From Flammula alnicola (lineage: Eukaryota > Basidiomycota > Agaricomycetes > Agaricales > Strophariaceae): DNA of 64,000 bases. The notes under the pieces are model-generated. The model made no database searches. It was not told the origin of the DNA and was given only the letters and a program-made list of their open reading frames with translations. Location: contig JADNRV010000009.1 in assembly GCA_015499995.1 (NCBI GenBank), positions 124,001-188,000 on the forward strand, in the 5' to 3' direction. The position numbers were made by a program, and so were the translations under genes. Below, piece after piece: positions 46,268-56,275 of the stretch; positions within the stretch are counted from its first letter, which is position 1, and each line of letters begins with the position of its first letter.

Positions 46268-46663
46268 ATGTCTACTACTCGTGGGTCTTTTACAATATTT
46301 CTCTAGACTTGGCTACTTGCTGACCATTCTCCCAACTGTCGCGCTCAGAGAACTCAGCAATAAACCGCCTACATAACTTTTGTCAGGCTCTAGGAATTAA
46401 CACACCGGTCTACGAAATGTCTCATACAGGCAGGCGAAATGATGGCACACATATCGCCACAGTGTTCAGTCAGTCTTGAATATTTGAATACTCACTGCCA
46501 GTGATGTAACAATGCTGAAACTGCGGAAATCTCTATAGTTAATGGTATTCAATTTGGATCCGGCTCTGGAAAGAACATGCCTAGCGCTAGAGAAGCTGCG
46601 GCAAGGGTGGCTCTTGTTGAGATGAATGTCCAGTACCCTGGCTACACTTATCACCTTGGTTGA
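46268..46663 (+). CDS. single-domain double-stranded RNA-binding protein
   Basis: Three exons (46268-46280, 46349-46468, 46539-46663) with GT-AG introns of 68 and 70 bp give an 85-residue protein that is almost entirely one dsRBD. Helix 1 is AINRLHNFCQALGI, the beta sheet runs through TPVYEMSHTG and HIATVFINGIQFGSGSG, and helix 2 is SAREAAARVALVEM. The domain normally reads G-x-G-x-S-K-K-x-A-K-x2-A-A; here the lysines of the KKxAK step are replaced (N-M-P-S-A-R), so RNA affinity may be reduced. The first exon is only 13 bp, which hides the gene from open-frame searches. Stand-alone dsRBDs can act as accessory factors in RNA silencing or RNA processing; that role is inference. No signal peptide. 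Confidence 0.82.
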
Positions 46664-47372
46664 CCGTCTTCGTTCTGCGTATGTGACTCGATTTTGTGCC
46701 TCCTCAAACAGACATATTGACTTTCTCTATCGTCCCTTCCTCACCATCCTCATTTACATAACAAGCGGTTTACACCATAACATAGCAATGTAAATTTTCT
46801 TTGTTATCTCAAGTTATGTAGACTTCTTTAAGTTCTTACTCAGATCTGTAGCCGTAGACACTAGAAGGTCCATTTTTTTTGCCCGCTATATTTCCTATAG
46901 AAGTTTGATTTTCCGGTTAGAATGTTGTACCTTGTGATAAATCTTTTCTAAGCTTTGTAGACACTTTCTCGTCTAGAGGTTCGAATGTAGCGAATGGTTT
47001 CAATTGCCATTGTTGTTCATGCCCAGATGCCGGTAACTCACTTCCTACCCCACGCATGCTTGGCCGTTAATTTCTCGCCGACATAATGTCATCATATATA
47101 CAGATTGTGAGTCGAATTCCGTCCCGCTGACCCAGGGCGGGATGGTGGTATTGCCATATCGGATTATGCTGTAATGGCCAACCCTGCCTCCTTGCACCTT
47201 GCAATGTTCGCGGGAGGTCGGTCAGCGCTCAGAGATCAGGGTTTGCTATGTAGCCGAAATTGTGCTTTCCTGAAGACGTATGGTCATGAGTGCAAAGAAT
47301 CAAAAAACTTTTTTGTCGCTGTTGGTTGGCGCCTATTCCTGCCGTGGGTAATCGCTAGCGACAACGAGAGGA
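46664..47372. other. intergenic with a possible tRNA relic near 47155-47235
   Basis: About 47157-47235 (tcggattatgctgtaatggcc ... ttcgcgg) resembles the 5' half of the tRNA-Glu genes with many changes. It lies 140 bp before the intact tRNA-Glu at 47373. Otherwise nothing is seen. Confidence 0.3.
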
Positions 47373-47452
47373 TCGGGTATGGTGTAACGGCTAACATTGC
47401 CGCCTCTCATGGAGTGCTCGCGGCAGCTCGGGGTTCGATTCCCCGTACCCGA
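47373..47452 (+). tRNA. tRNA-Glu (anticodon CUC) with a 9-nt intron
   Basis: Acceptor stem TCGGGTA/TACCCGA, D arm GGTGTAACGGC, anticodon arm GCCGC-CTCTCA ... C-GCGGC with intron tggagtgct after position 37, and T arm GGGGTTCGATTCCCC. It is the outer left member of an inverted array; the mirror copy is at 47901-47980. Confidence 0.88.
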
Positions 47453-47508
47453 ATTGAAGCTTGGAACGAGGTTTTTCTTTCAAGTTCTCTGATTGTCTTT
47501 GCTTCGTT

Positions 47509-47570
47509 CTAACATTGCCGCCTCTCATGGAGTGCCCGCGGCAGCTCGAGGTTCGATTCCCCGTTCCCGA
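47509..47570 (+). pseudogene. 5'-truncated tRNA-Glu copy
   Basis: Keeps the anticodon arm, intron and T arm. The acceptor 5' strand and D arm are replaced by spacer sequence (gcttcgttctaacattgcc). The T arm carries gag for ggg and the 3' acceptor reads ttcccga. It cannot fold as a tRNA. Confidence 0.85.
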
Positions 47571-47667
47571 ATTCTTTTTTTTTGTGTTCAATAGAACATG
47601 CGTGCACTTTTTCTAGCAAAGAGAATCAGAGAACTTGAAAAAAAAAAAAAGGTCAATGCAAGCATTA

Positions 47668-47726
47668 AGAACGGGGAATCGAACCTCGAGCTGCCGCGGG
47701 CACTCCATGAGAGGCGGCAATGTTAG
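47668..47726 (-). pseudogene. 5'-truncated tRNA-Glu copy
   Basis: Inverted counterpart of 47509-47570, with the same missing 5' half and the same spacer fusion (gttagaacgaagc). Confidence 0.85.
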
Positions 47727-47782
47727 AACGAAGCAAAGACAATCAGAGAACTTGAAAGAAAAACCTCGTTCCAAGCTTCAAT

Positions 47783-47844
47783 TCGGGTACGGGGAATCGA
47801 ACCTCGAGCTGCCGCGGGCACTCCATGAGAGGCGGCAATGTTAG
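47783..47844 (-). pseudogene. 5'-truncated tRNA-Glu copy
   Basis: Second inverted truncated copy. Its 3' acceptor strand (tacccga) is intact but the 5' half is missing, replaced by the spacer. Confidence 0.85.
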
Positions 47845-47900
47845 AACGAAGCAAAGACAATCAGAGAACTTGAAAGAAAAACCTCGTTCCAAGCTTCAAT

Positions 47901-47980
47901 TCGGGTACGGGGAATCGAACCCCGAGCTGCCGCGAGCACTCCATGAGAGGCGGCAATGTTAGCCGTTACACCATACCCGA
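47901..47980 (-). tRNA. tRNA-Glu (anticodon CUC) with a 9-nt intron
   Basis: Full-length mirror copy of 47373-47452, identical over its 80 nt by eye, including the intron tggagtgct. It forms the outer right end of the inverted array. Confidence 0.88.
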
Positions 47981-48253
47981 TATGGTAGCTGCGCCCAATG
48001 TCGCTACTCAGTCAGGCCTCCGTCTAGCTAGCTCTTCTTTGCAACTCTCTCTTGAATCTTCTGTCCTCATAAACTACATCAGCAATAGTCCATCTCTTGG
48101 TTGGCGAATCTGTCTTTATTCAAGCACAAAGTCAGATTGCCTCCAATAACGTTCGTCTTGACATCTTGTGTGATTTCTTCGTCAATATAGGCTTTAGAGT
48201 GTTCAGTCAAGAATTAATTGTATCCAAAAACTTCTACGTAGGGATACAAGAGT

Positions 48254-49378
48254 TTAGCTTCGTTTTGTCAACTTCCATCCGTGAACAGTGGAGCGAATCA
48301 ATTCTTCCCCAGAGTCCTCGGGAAACATTGGCTGGCGAAACATCTAGAGTGAGGAGAACGACCCGGACTGGATAATATATAAAAACGTACTGGGAAGGTC
48401 TTGGTAAGAATCTCCAAACACGTCCAACCACGTTCCTGCGCTTTGCTGAAGAATTCCATGTCTCGATGTGCGAGATGAGGACGGTGGTGTGAGTAGAATA
48501 CAAGAACACAAGGCTCCGACGTGGGGTCCTCGGGTCGCGGTGGCGAGAGAACCAATTCGCAGGTCTTGAGCAGAGCGTCGTGCTGGAGAAGGGCTCAGTG
48601 AACCGATTGACGGTATTTAATTCGTTACATACCTGTGAGTGGTTGAATATAAGATCCGAAAGGATAATGATATCAAACGATTTAGGGTGTAATGTCGACG
48701 GTAGAGCGTCCAGCAAGGGCTTCACCGCTTGTCCCCAGATATAACCCTGAGCGAACTGAGTAATGCAGGAATAGCGGAAAACAGAAATCTGCATACCTGA
48801 ACATCTACGTGTTCACGTTCTTCCTCAGTTGTATTTTGCAACACGTTATAGCTCATGTTATCCACTAAAGCGGCATCGGGATAATCTGTTATGACGACCT
48901 TTGAAATAAGGGGCATGAACACGCAAGAAAACAAGGAAACCAAGTACACGAACGCACCTTCCTCACACCGTTCTTTGCAACCACGATACTAGGAAGACCG
49001 CCTCCCGCACCTAGCTCTAACACACAACGATCCTTATAGAGATCCACATTCGAATCCAAGAAGGATGCAAGAGCTAACGCTGCATTCCATCTATTGCGCG
49101 ATCAGCATACCGATAATCGAGGAACGATGACAGAATCCACACTTACAGATAATGAGCCCACAATGGATGTGATCCGACCAATCTTATGTCGATCTTTCGC
49201 CAGTCAGTAGATGATGAGACTTTATCATCATCGCGAGTGTACGTCGAGAGCGTTGGTTCCGGTGTGGGTGGCCTAGGTGGTTCCTTCTCAGTTTAGCCAT
49301 TGAGACAAAGAGAGATATGGGAGATGAACTGACTGTAAACATGCCGTCTAGGTCGAGGCTCTCGTCGTCGGAAGTCAT
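48254..49378 (-). CDS. EFM7/NNT1-type protein methyltransferase
   Basis: SAM-dependent methyltransferase of the family containing yeast Efm7 (Nnt1), which methylates the N-terminus and a nearby Lys of elongation factor 1A in the cytosol. Seven exons splice in frame to about 266 residues, the family length. Order of marks: LDLDGMFTEPPRPPTPEPT, IRLVGSHPLWAHYLWNAA, SAM motif I VLELGAGGGLPS, motif II VVITDYPDAALVDN, GYIWGQAV, motif IV FDIIILSDLIFNHSQH, VFYSHHRPH, and a C-terminal W-x-C/LEIL segment with HGWKLTKRS. The start at 49378 (MTSDDESLDLDGMF) fits the family; an in-frame ATG at 49465 would add a basic 29-residue extension. No close neighbour explains regulation. Confidence 0.93.
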
Positions 49379-49924
49379 CTTGATGTCTTGATGCTTGGTC
49401 GAGAAAATCTCGCGGCGACGGTTGGTGTCTTGCTTGAAAGGTCGGGCGATGCCAAATAAAGACACTGCATTGCGACAATTTTTTGATGTCGATCACAGTG
49501 CAGTTGAGATGATCAGTCTCATCAAGTTTCGCTTGGGCATTCCTTACTTTGCGGCTAGTTGACATGGCGACATGAGTGGGCGCCATCAGGGCGCTATATC
49601 AGGTTTGAGGTAATTCAACGCTCGTCGCTTGCCCCATGTGTACGCAAAATGATGAGATGATACAGCAGGTGAAGAGAAACCTCCGAAACTTTCCGCGTGC
49701 AACCCTTCTGCGACTAGCATGGAGGACGTATAATCGTTGAATTACGTAGAAATGGAAGATCCCTATATACATCATCCTTAGAGTAAATATGTGTAGGGGA
49801 GAAGCTATGTCCAAAGATGTATGATAATAGTCCTGAACGGGGCAGAGGTGAATGATGACACGAATGTCATGGACTTTTATGTACGTGACGTACAAGGAAC
49901 AACCACGTTCGTTGGGATCGTTCC
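49379..49924. other. intergenic, no gene seen
   Basis: Probable 5' region of the methyltransferase and 3' region of the cupredoxin gene. No independent gene supported. Confidence 0.45.
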
Positions 49925-51341
49925 TCAGAGCATAAGAGCCATGAGTGAGGAGACAGCGAGGCCGAATGGAAGTCCGAAGGAAGCCACAGTGGAGATGGCA
50001 GCGCTTGAGGGCTTGGAACTGGGAGAGGTGGTACTTGTAGAGCCAGTAGCGCTCCCTGATGCTGAAGTAGTGGAGTTCCCAGTGAGCTTGGCCAGCTCAA
50101 GGAATGCTTCGAAGTTGTTGGGACCCGACTCGACGGCGTTGATGGAGAAGACCATTCCAGCAGCGCAATGGCCGGTCTGTCCGCAATAACCCCAGATGGG
50201 CGCAGTCTGCAAGGAGAAGAAAGTAACTCAATTCACCCTGTTCTGAATGAAGGGTATGGAAGTGAGGTGGACGTACATCATTGATCGTGATCTGGAAAGT
50301 TGGGAACGTTGTGGCATTAGCTGCAACTGGCGTGCTGTGATGATATTAAACTTTAGTTATCAGATGGCGGCATCAGACCAAGGGGCTGCTTACAATCCAG
50401 ACTTGAATCCAGGGGTGCCTGTAGTCTCTTGCAAAGACTGGCAGGGGTTGAGGAAACTGGATTGGGTGACGGTATGGTTCTTGGGGTGGAATTCGAATGT
50501 CACAGTGTCGCCGATGGAAGCAGAGATGTTGGCGGGACTGTAGTTCAAAATGCCATTGGCACCAACAAGGATTTTGTGATCAACCGGGACGGGAGCAGGT
50601 GTAGGTGCTAAAGATAGTCGTCAAAAGGGAAGATAAATTAGTGAAAGAAAATAGACGTACGAGGTGTGCCATCGTAGCTTGAGTAAGTGGTCGTATAGAC
50701 TGAGCCGCCGTAGGTTACAGTGGCAGTCGCAGAGGCCCAATGAGGAGGCGGGGGCGTAACAAATGCGGTCGTGGCTGAGGCAGCGGGAGGTGCTGACGAT
50801 GCGGTCCCATTCTGAGCAATGGCGAGAGCCTTGAAGGCGCTGAAGGAATTGGGGGCCGGGTCAGCGGGAGGGTTGATGGCGAACACCATTCCTTGACCGC
50901 AGTGGCCCGTCTGCCTACAGTAGAACCAGATTGGAGTAGTCACATCTGGAACAGTGAACTGTCGACTCGGCAGGTTGGTTGTTCCGGCAGCTACAGGTAC
51001 ACTATCAACAGAATGATTATCCCGTTCCAAAGGAATAGATGTCATGTACTCACAATCCAGTGTCGGCTCCTTGATTGAGAGCAACACACGGCGTATTAAA
51101 TGATGATTGTGTTACGGTATGGTTTTTGGGGTTACTATGAAGAGGTATGCGGTGAGCTGCAGCCATATCACGGGCAAAGAAGTATATCTCACAACATGAA
51201 ATTAATCACGTCGCCTGGGTTGGCCTGAACGAATTCAGGACTATAAGCGAGGTTGCCACCAGCTCCAACTTGAACATCAATAGTAGCACCAAGAGCAACT
51301 GGAAGAGCAACCAAAGCAAAACCGATGGTAGAGGCGATCAT
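49925..51341 (-). CDS. GPI-anchored protein with two cupredoxin domains
   Basis: Cell-surface blue-copper-like (extracellular serine-rich) protein. Six exons splice in frame. Residues 1-19 are a signal peptide (IGFALVALPVALGA). Each of two similar domains has the order YSP, GD-V-x-F, PKNHTVTQSSF, NPC or NTPC, then IWFYCRQTGHCGQGMVF in domain 1 and IWGYCGQTGHCAAGMVF in domain 2. The His of NHTVTQ with the Cys, His and Met of C-x4-H-x4-M form a type-1 copper set, present in both domains. A Ser/Thr/Ala-rich stretch follows, ending in a hydrophobic tail (FGLPFGLAVSSLMALML), the pattern of a GPI anchor. It could transfer electrons or bind copper at the wall; the partner is unknown. The second domain looks like an internal duplication of the first. 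Confidence 0.92.
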
Positions 51342-52110
51342 TGTTTCGTGTCGGGAGGTCCGTTGGCGAGTCTAGAGTAATGGAGGAGGAAGAAAAGAAA
51401 GAAAAAAAGGGGATGAGGGTCATCGCACAATTGACGCGTCTCTTTATACTCCCGTTTTTGGGCGCGCATCGCATCCCTGAGCATCTAAGTTAGTAGAATT
51501 GAGAACCAGTTGAGTGGAAGGATTACCTGAAGAACCCCTGGAATGCCGCTCGGGTTTCACGGAGCTTGCAGAGTGGCGGTAGGGGCGCCAGCCAGCACTC
51601 GATCCTTATGGTTGGATGGACTATATCGGAAATGATGTACATTTACGGATCTGCCAAGACTCAACAGCGCTTTTGTGTTCCGCGACACAGGTTTGATCTT
51701 CCCAATGGAGGCGACAAACAAACAAAAAATTAAAAATAATGGTCTTTGCAGCAGGCGCATTGCGTGGTCAAGAAGCTGCATATGGAGAGAATCACGCCGC
51801 GATATAGGTATCCCGCCGTTCGAAAGCCTCACCTCCGAGTCTGTTAAATGCGATTGTGAGAGTTTGGAAGATTTTGGACCCACCATACGGAAGGTCCAAA
51901 ATAGCGCAGTGTCAGGAAAGAGAAATGAAATCAGAACGACTCAGCTAGGGCCTTCTGAATGAACAACGATCTGCACATGATTCGGCGTAAACCATGATGC
52001 ATAAAGTCCGAGGCAAAAGTGGTGCAGAAGTGGTGTAAAGAAGAGCATGACAAACAAGTTTAGAAGACAGCGCACACAAAGTCAAACGCGGCGTCCAATG
52101 AAATTACATC
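51342..52110. other. intergenic, no gene seen
   Basis: 5' region of the cupredoxin gene plus unassigned sequence. A 109-codon minus-strand frame at 51557-51886 has no recognisable domain and is not called. Confidence 0.45.
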
Positions 52111-52117
52111 TCCCATC

Positions 52118-52395
52118 AAGTGATTGGCTGATGTGGCAGAACACGTGAGAACCCCAATATGCCCGATGCGGTGCTCTGCCGCTCGTCCACTTGTCCAGCA
52201 TTTCAGAACTGCCTTTCTCCTTCGATGTTCAGCTCAAACCGCCAGAAACAATAGCATATCATGGTTTCAATACTCACAGCATGATCCTCCGAGTTGCCAT
52301 ATGATCTGGAGTCATTCATGCGCGATTTCCTGCTTGCACGGTATGACGGTTCCTCCGACAAATTCAACGAAAAAGTCAAAGAAAAGTGCGTGATT
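52118..52395. repeat. hydrolase 5'-flank repeat, copy 1
   Basis: One of three copies (also 52980-53270 and 58480-58735) that share 'gtgattggc', 'cacgtgagaaccccaa', 'gcatttcagaactgcc', 'ttcagctcaaa', 'gccatatgatctggagtca' and 'tcctccgacaaattcaa'. Copies 2 and 3 precede the two hydrolase starts. No gene follows this copy before the next repeat. Confidence 0.8.
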
Positions 52396-52979
52396 ACATA
52401 TTTAACTCCCCCACGTTTTTTCGTCCCATATACCCCTGTTATTATGCTCGCCTCAGGGTGTCAATAAATCATCCATAGTCGATCGTTCCACGAAGTCCTC
52501 TCGGGAGATTGGCTCCATATACAGAATTGCAATCTTTCGCTCAAAGGCATGGCGCGTCACTGGCACCTTGGCTTGCTCTGATGGACAGCAAACCTCCATC
52601 ACCTTCCCTCTCAATATTCATGGACGCTATCTGACCCTTCGTTCGCTTTTAGACAGAAGAGAGAGCATGAAAGTAGCTTGGAAGACGCCTCAAATGTTTT
52701 CGTACGCTGCATGACCTTCGACTCCTGTGATGGCCATATATCTATGTGCAACTAGATGCAACTTACCAACATAAGGAACCAACAGGAACCAACGATACGA
52801 ATCCCAGGGCTTCCATCCAACCTTCACGTCTTATTGTTCTGCGTCAAATTCATTTCTACTTAATTTTCTGACACGTATCGCATTTTCTAGGTCGGTTGGA
52901 CTGCGTCCTGTCAGATATCTTGCCTTTCGTGCTAAGTATGTAGGTTGTTCAATGACATTAATGAAATCGTCGCTCATCA

Positions 52980-53270
52980 GGTGATTGGCCGATGCGGCAG
53001 AAAATAGGCATTACGTGAGAACCCCAACATGCCCGATGCAGTGCTCTCTGCTCTGCTCGTCCACTGTACAGTGCCCAGCATTTCAGAACTGCCCTTCTCC
53101 TTCACCGCCCAGCTCAAAAGGCCAGAAGCAATAGTATATAACGGTTGCCATAAATACAGCATAAGCCTCTCGGCCCCGCCGTATGATCTCGAGTCAGTCA
53201 TGCGCAATTTCTTCTCCGCGGTATACCGGTTCCTCCGACAAATTCAAAGAAAGGTGTGTGGTTATTTTTG
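52980..53270. repeat. hydrolase 5'-flank repeat, copy 2
   Basis: Matches 52118-52395 and 58480-58735. Similarity to the 58-59 kb copy continues on both sides: 'cttattgttctgcgt...gcattttctag' upstream, and further blocks to the TATA box and ATG downstream. The whole upstream kilobase of the hydrolase was therefore duplicated with the gene. Confidence 0.8.
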
Positions 53271-53854
53271 GATTGTGTAGCCCTCGAACGCTCAGCAGCT
53301 TTCTTTTTTCCCCCCCGTAGGATATACCCCAGTTATGCTCATCTTAGAGTGCCCAGAAGTCATCCTTAGTCGACTTCGTCCTGGCATGGGCCGGAATAAC
53401 CGTTCTTCAAAACGCTCTTAAGAGATCGGCTTCGTGGACAGAACTGCAATCTGACAAGTCTGCGCGGTGTTCTGAGGGCAGAAGCGCAGTGGTTGCGCAG
53501 TGGGATGCAGTGGCTTTCAAATTTTTACCTTTCGTGATCAATTTCACTCAAAGGTATGGCTCGTCGCCTTTCTCTCATGCACAAACAGACTTAACAACTG
53601 TATGTAGGCCTCCCTCACCTTCGCCCTCAAGTTCGTATATTTCTCCGTGTCCATCCGAACCTTCCTTTGCTTCTGTGAAGAAGAGAGTACGGAGATATCT
53701 TAGACTGGGCTGAAATCTTTTCATACGTCATATTGCCTGCGACACCTTTGCCGTCCGTATTCCTATGATATCCTAGACGATGAAAACTCCGATTAGCGTA
53801 CTCGCCGGGGGATGGAACATTAAAAACCCATCTCCATTCAGGTCTGGAGGCAGC

Positions 53855-53862
53855 TTATAAAG
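53855..53862 (+). promoter_or_regulatory. TATA box of the broken hydrolase copy
   Basis: ttataaagccctggcc is shared with 59308 onward, 50 bp before the ATG at 53905. Confidence 0.5.
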
Positions 53863-53904
53863 CCCTGGCCCTGGCCTTCAGAATCTCCTCTCTCACTGTT
53901 AAAG

Positions 53905-54063
53905 ATGCGCACGATCTCCATCCTCCTTCTTGCGCTTTCAGCCTCTGCATTTTCCCTACTGCCCAGATCTTCGCCCCACTGTCAACAAGTTACTGTACCC
54001 GTTAGGGTCAGTGGGAATACCCTCGTGATCAACGTCTCGACCCCCACGAACCAATCAGAGGTG
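53905..54063 (+). pseudogene. 5' piece of the broken alpha/beta-hydrolase copy
   Basis: Encodes a signal peptide and N-terminus (ILLLALSASAFSLLPRSSP, then CQQVTVPVRVSGNTLVINVS and TNQSE) closely matching the start of the intact gene at 59353. Homology stops after codon NQSE. The remaining gene, including the nucleophile Ser region, is missing here; its 3' part lies at 57506-58113. Promoter and reading frame up to the break are intact, so a short secreted fragment could still be transcribed. Confidence 0.85.
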
Positions 54064-54398
54064 TGTACATGGCTGATCTTATTCTTCAACGAAAACAAGC
54101 AACTACCACACATTTCGACGAATCACTGGAATTGCTTCTTAATGTCAGCTTGTAGTGATTCAATGTTGGACAATAGGACAGAATCACGTTCAATTTCGTG
54201 GTATTTAACACATTGTATTCATCGACAGACATGCAATTTCTCAGTTTGTGTACTTAGTACACGTCTGTACAAGCTACGTTATGGATGAGCACCAATGAAT
54301 GAACGAAGTTGTGATTTTTCAGGTATAAATCCAACACATAGGGTACAAACGAAACCTGTTTTCCAATGGGGTGCGGGGTAGTACGTACGCACCATGCG
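54064..54398. other. left part of the inserted segment, no gene
   Basis: Starts at the hydrolase break and leads to the end of the pseudokinase. No terminal inverted repeat or target duplication is obvious at the break. Confidence 0.4.
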
Positions 54399-55642
54399 TC
54401 AACCACACCACCCACAGGCACACCCGCTCTGAATCCAACCACCGTTAAGCACCTCAAGCGCCGTCGCCCTATTCGCAGTTTTGACAGCAAGACAGGTCCT
54501 AAGGAATTTGGCAGTCGGGGCGAGATCTTTCTCTGCGACGTTCCCGCTTTCTGTGAGGAGATTCTCGAGCTTGCTCAGTGTCTCTTCTGCGACTTTGATG
54601 GGCGATGCAACATATGATTCATCGAAGAGGGGTTTTCCGACAAGGAGGAGGTACGTCTGATTGAGATTCGTTGATGAGCGTGGTTCCACAGGAGAGGGGT
54701 GGGGTTGATAGAACTCACAGTACATCCTAGAGTCCACACGTCAGATTTAAGATCAATTTTACCCCCTGTGAGCGCTTCCGGTGGTTGAATGTTTTTAGGT
54801 GTGTCGAGGGTTGTGGCGGTCGTCTGGCGAGCTGAGAACGAGCTATTAGTAGAAGATCGTAAAGCCAAAACGAAAGACAGGGATACCATGCGCGAAATTG
54901 GCAAGACTGATTATTGTATATGCAATATCGTCTGCTTTGGATTCCCATGTATAATGGGTTGGAATCGGCTGTGACTTGACAGTAGGATACGAAACCCCAT
55001 CGCTTCCCTGGATCTTGACAGGCTTATCGGCTGGTACTTTTGCGAGCGCTTTTCGGACATCGTCACCCCGTTGGACGGAGAAGAAGAGGAAGTTGTCGGG
55101 TGTTACAGCTGAAACAGGGATATGTAGTCAACTCGAATGTTTATAATTCCCATGAAATAGCTGAACGTACCACCGTGAATGATGTTCTGTGCAGCAAGAT
55201 TAGCCAGACGATCAGAAATATCGCCAATGACCTTCTGAACGATGTGAACGGGCAGATTCTGCCCATCATACACATTCCCTTGCCTCAAATGCTCAACAGA
55301 CGTTCCAAGAAGCCTAAACAACAAACAAAGGTGTTTTCTCCCTCGCTCATCCTTTTCCTCGAACGTCTCCAGTAGCTCGGGTACGCCACTCGGAAAGTCT
55401 TTCCCAAGCCCAAGGAGGAAATCACGTTCGTTTTTGGCGTTCGGATCGGCGGTTGCAGCGGCAGTCAAGATTTTGAGCGCCCGGTGCTGATCGTTCTTGT
55501 CGACGACGAGCCAGGTCGATGATCGTGGACCCCACCCGAGCTTGCGGGTTATCGTCCATGTGCCGTCTTTGAGCGTTTGACCCGTTTGGGCGGGGAAGTA
55601 GCCTAGGGGAGAGTCGAGTTGTTCTTCAGGGAAGAGAGACAT
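54399..55642 (-). CDS. SRPK-like protein kinase homologue, predicted pseudokinase
   Basis: Belongs to the SR-protein-kinase-like group common in agaric genomes. Four exons splice in frame (introns begin after residue G157, after FAH, and after LGCT). N-lobe: DGTWTITRKLGWGPRSSTWL with a modified Gly loop, beta-3 Lys57 in RALKIL, and Glu in NERDFL. The catalytic loop reads IIHGAVTPDNFLF: family HxD-[IV]-K becomes H156-G-A158-V-T160, so both the catalytic Asp and the Lys are lost. The metal-binding DLG/DFG segment is not recognisable; the corresponding region reads IISLANFAHA. The APE-like PPEAL and DVWTLGC are kept. Fold retained, chemistry lost: a binding or scaffold role is more likely than phosphate transfer. 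The C-terminus ends CACGWCG. The gene lies, in opposite orientation, between the two halves of a hydrolase pseudogene. Confidence 0.85.
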
Positions 55643-56275
55643 TGCGATGGTGTGATGTTGCGAAGAGTGGTGTGTAGATTGTACGTTAGGTGGAGTGGAG
55701 AGTGGTATTTCAGTTGACTTGTACGAAGTATGTGTATGAACACTGGTTATCTATGCGAAATAAAGGTTTGGAAGCAGGTTTGAACAATTACAATCATTCA
55801 ACACCTATGGCGATGCGAGTGACAACGATCAATCAGTAATCAGTGGAGATTAACAGGACTGATCAAACCCCATTTCAAAATGTCGCGACACTGCCGCAAT
55901 TCGGCGGCTGCAAATGTGTGACGGATGCGCCACCATGGCCACCCCAGCTTGGTCAACTGGAGTAACGGAGAGTAACGGGTGCTATGTATGAACAGTAAAC
56001 TAGTAACGAGTGCAGGGACAGTTAGTGCAGCCGGTTGTGCGTGGTACAATTCCCGCATGTTCCATTTTACCGAGACGTTACAAAATGTGCGCCCCTTAGC
56101 TGTCCAAGAAGAGTTATAACGTACTGATCGTTTTCGTTATAAAAAGGGATCATTCGAACTATGAATCTCCAGCTGAGCTAACTATTTTCATCTTCAGTGC
56201 TGGTCGCTGTCGATAACGCCCTTCAAAGCCCCACCGACTCTTCCTTCGTCGTCTTTCAACTCAAATCACACCATC
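55643..56275. other. divergent intergenic region of pseudokinase and secreted-protein gene
   Basis: About 630 bp between two start codons that point away from each other; it presumably holds both promoters. No clear TATA at the expected distance on either side. Confidence 0.4.

Larger units (their letters stand above)
47373..47980. repeat. inverted array of tRNA-Glu genes and 5'-truncated copies
   Basis: From left: a full tRNA (47373-47452, plus), a 57-bp spacer (gaagcttggaacgagg...gcttcgtt), and a truncated tRNA (47509-47570, plus). A central unrelated stretch with T and A runs (47571-47667) follows. Then come, all on the minus strand, a truncated tRNA (47668-47726), the same spacer, a truncated tRNA (47783-47844), the same spacer, and a full tRNA (47901-47980). 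The unit is about 118 bp. The two arms are near-perfect inverted copies, with one extra unit on the right. Confidence 0.9.

Noticed and set aside
47635..47844. open frames reading through the tRNA array
   Set aside because: They translate tRNA genes and their spacers (repeated GNRTSSCRG-type peptides) and only reflect repeat structure.
47373..47980. CRISPR-like regular repeats
   Set aside because: The repeat units are tRNA-Glu sequences in inverted order in a eukaryotic genome; no CRISPR array.
51557..51886. 109-codon minus-strand frame upstream of the cupredoxin gene
   Set aside because: No homology sign, no partner exon, ordinary composition.
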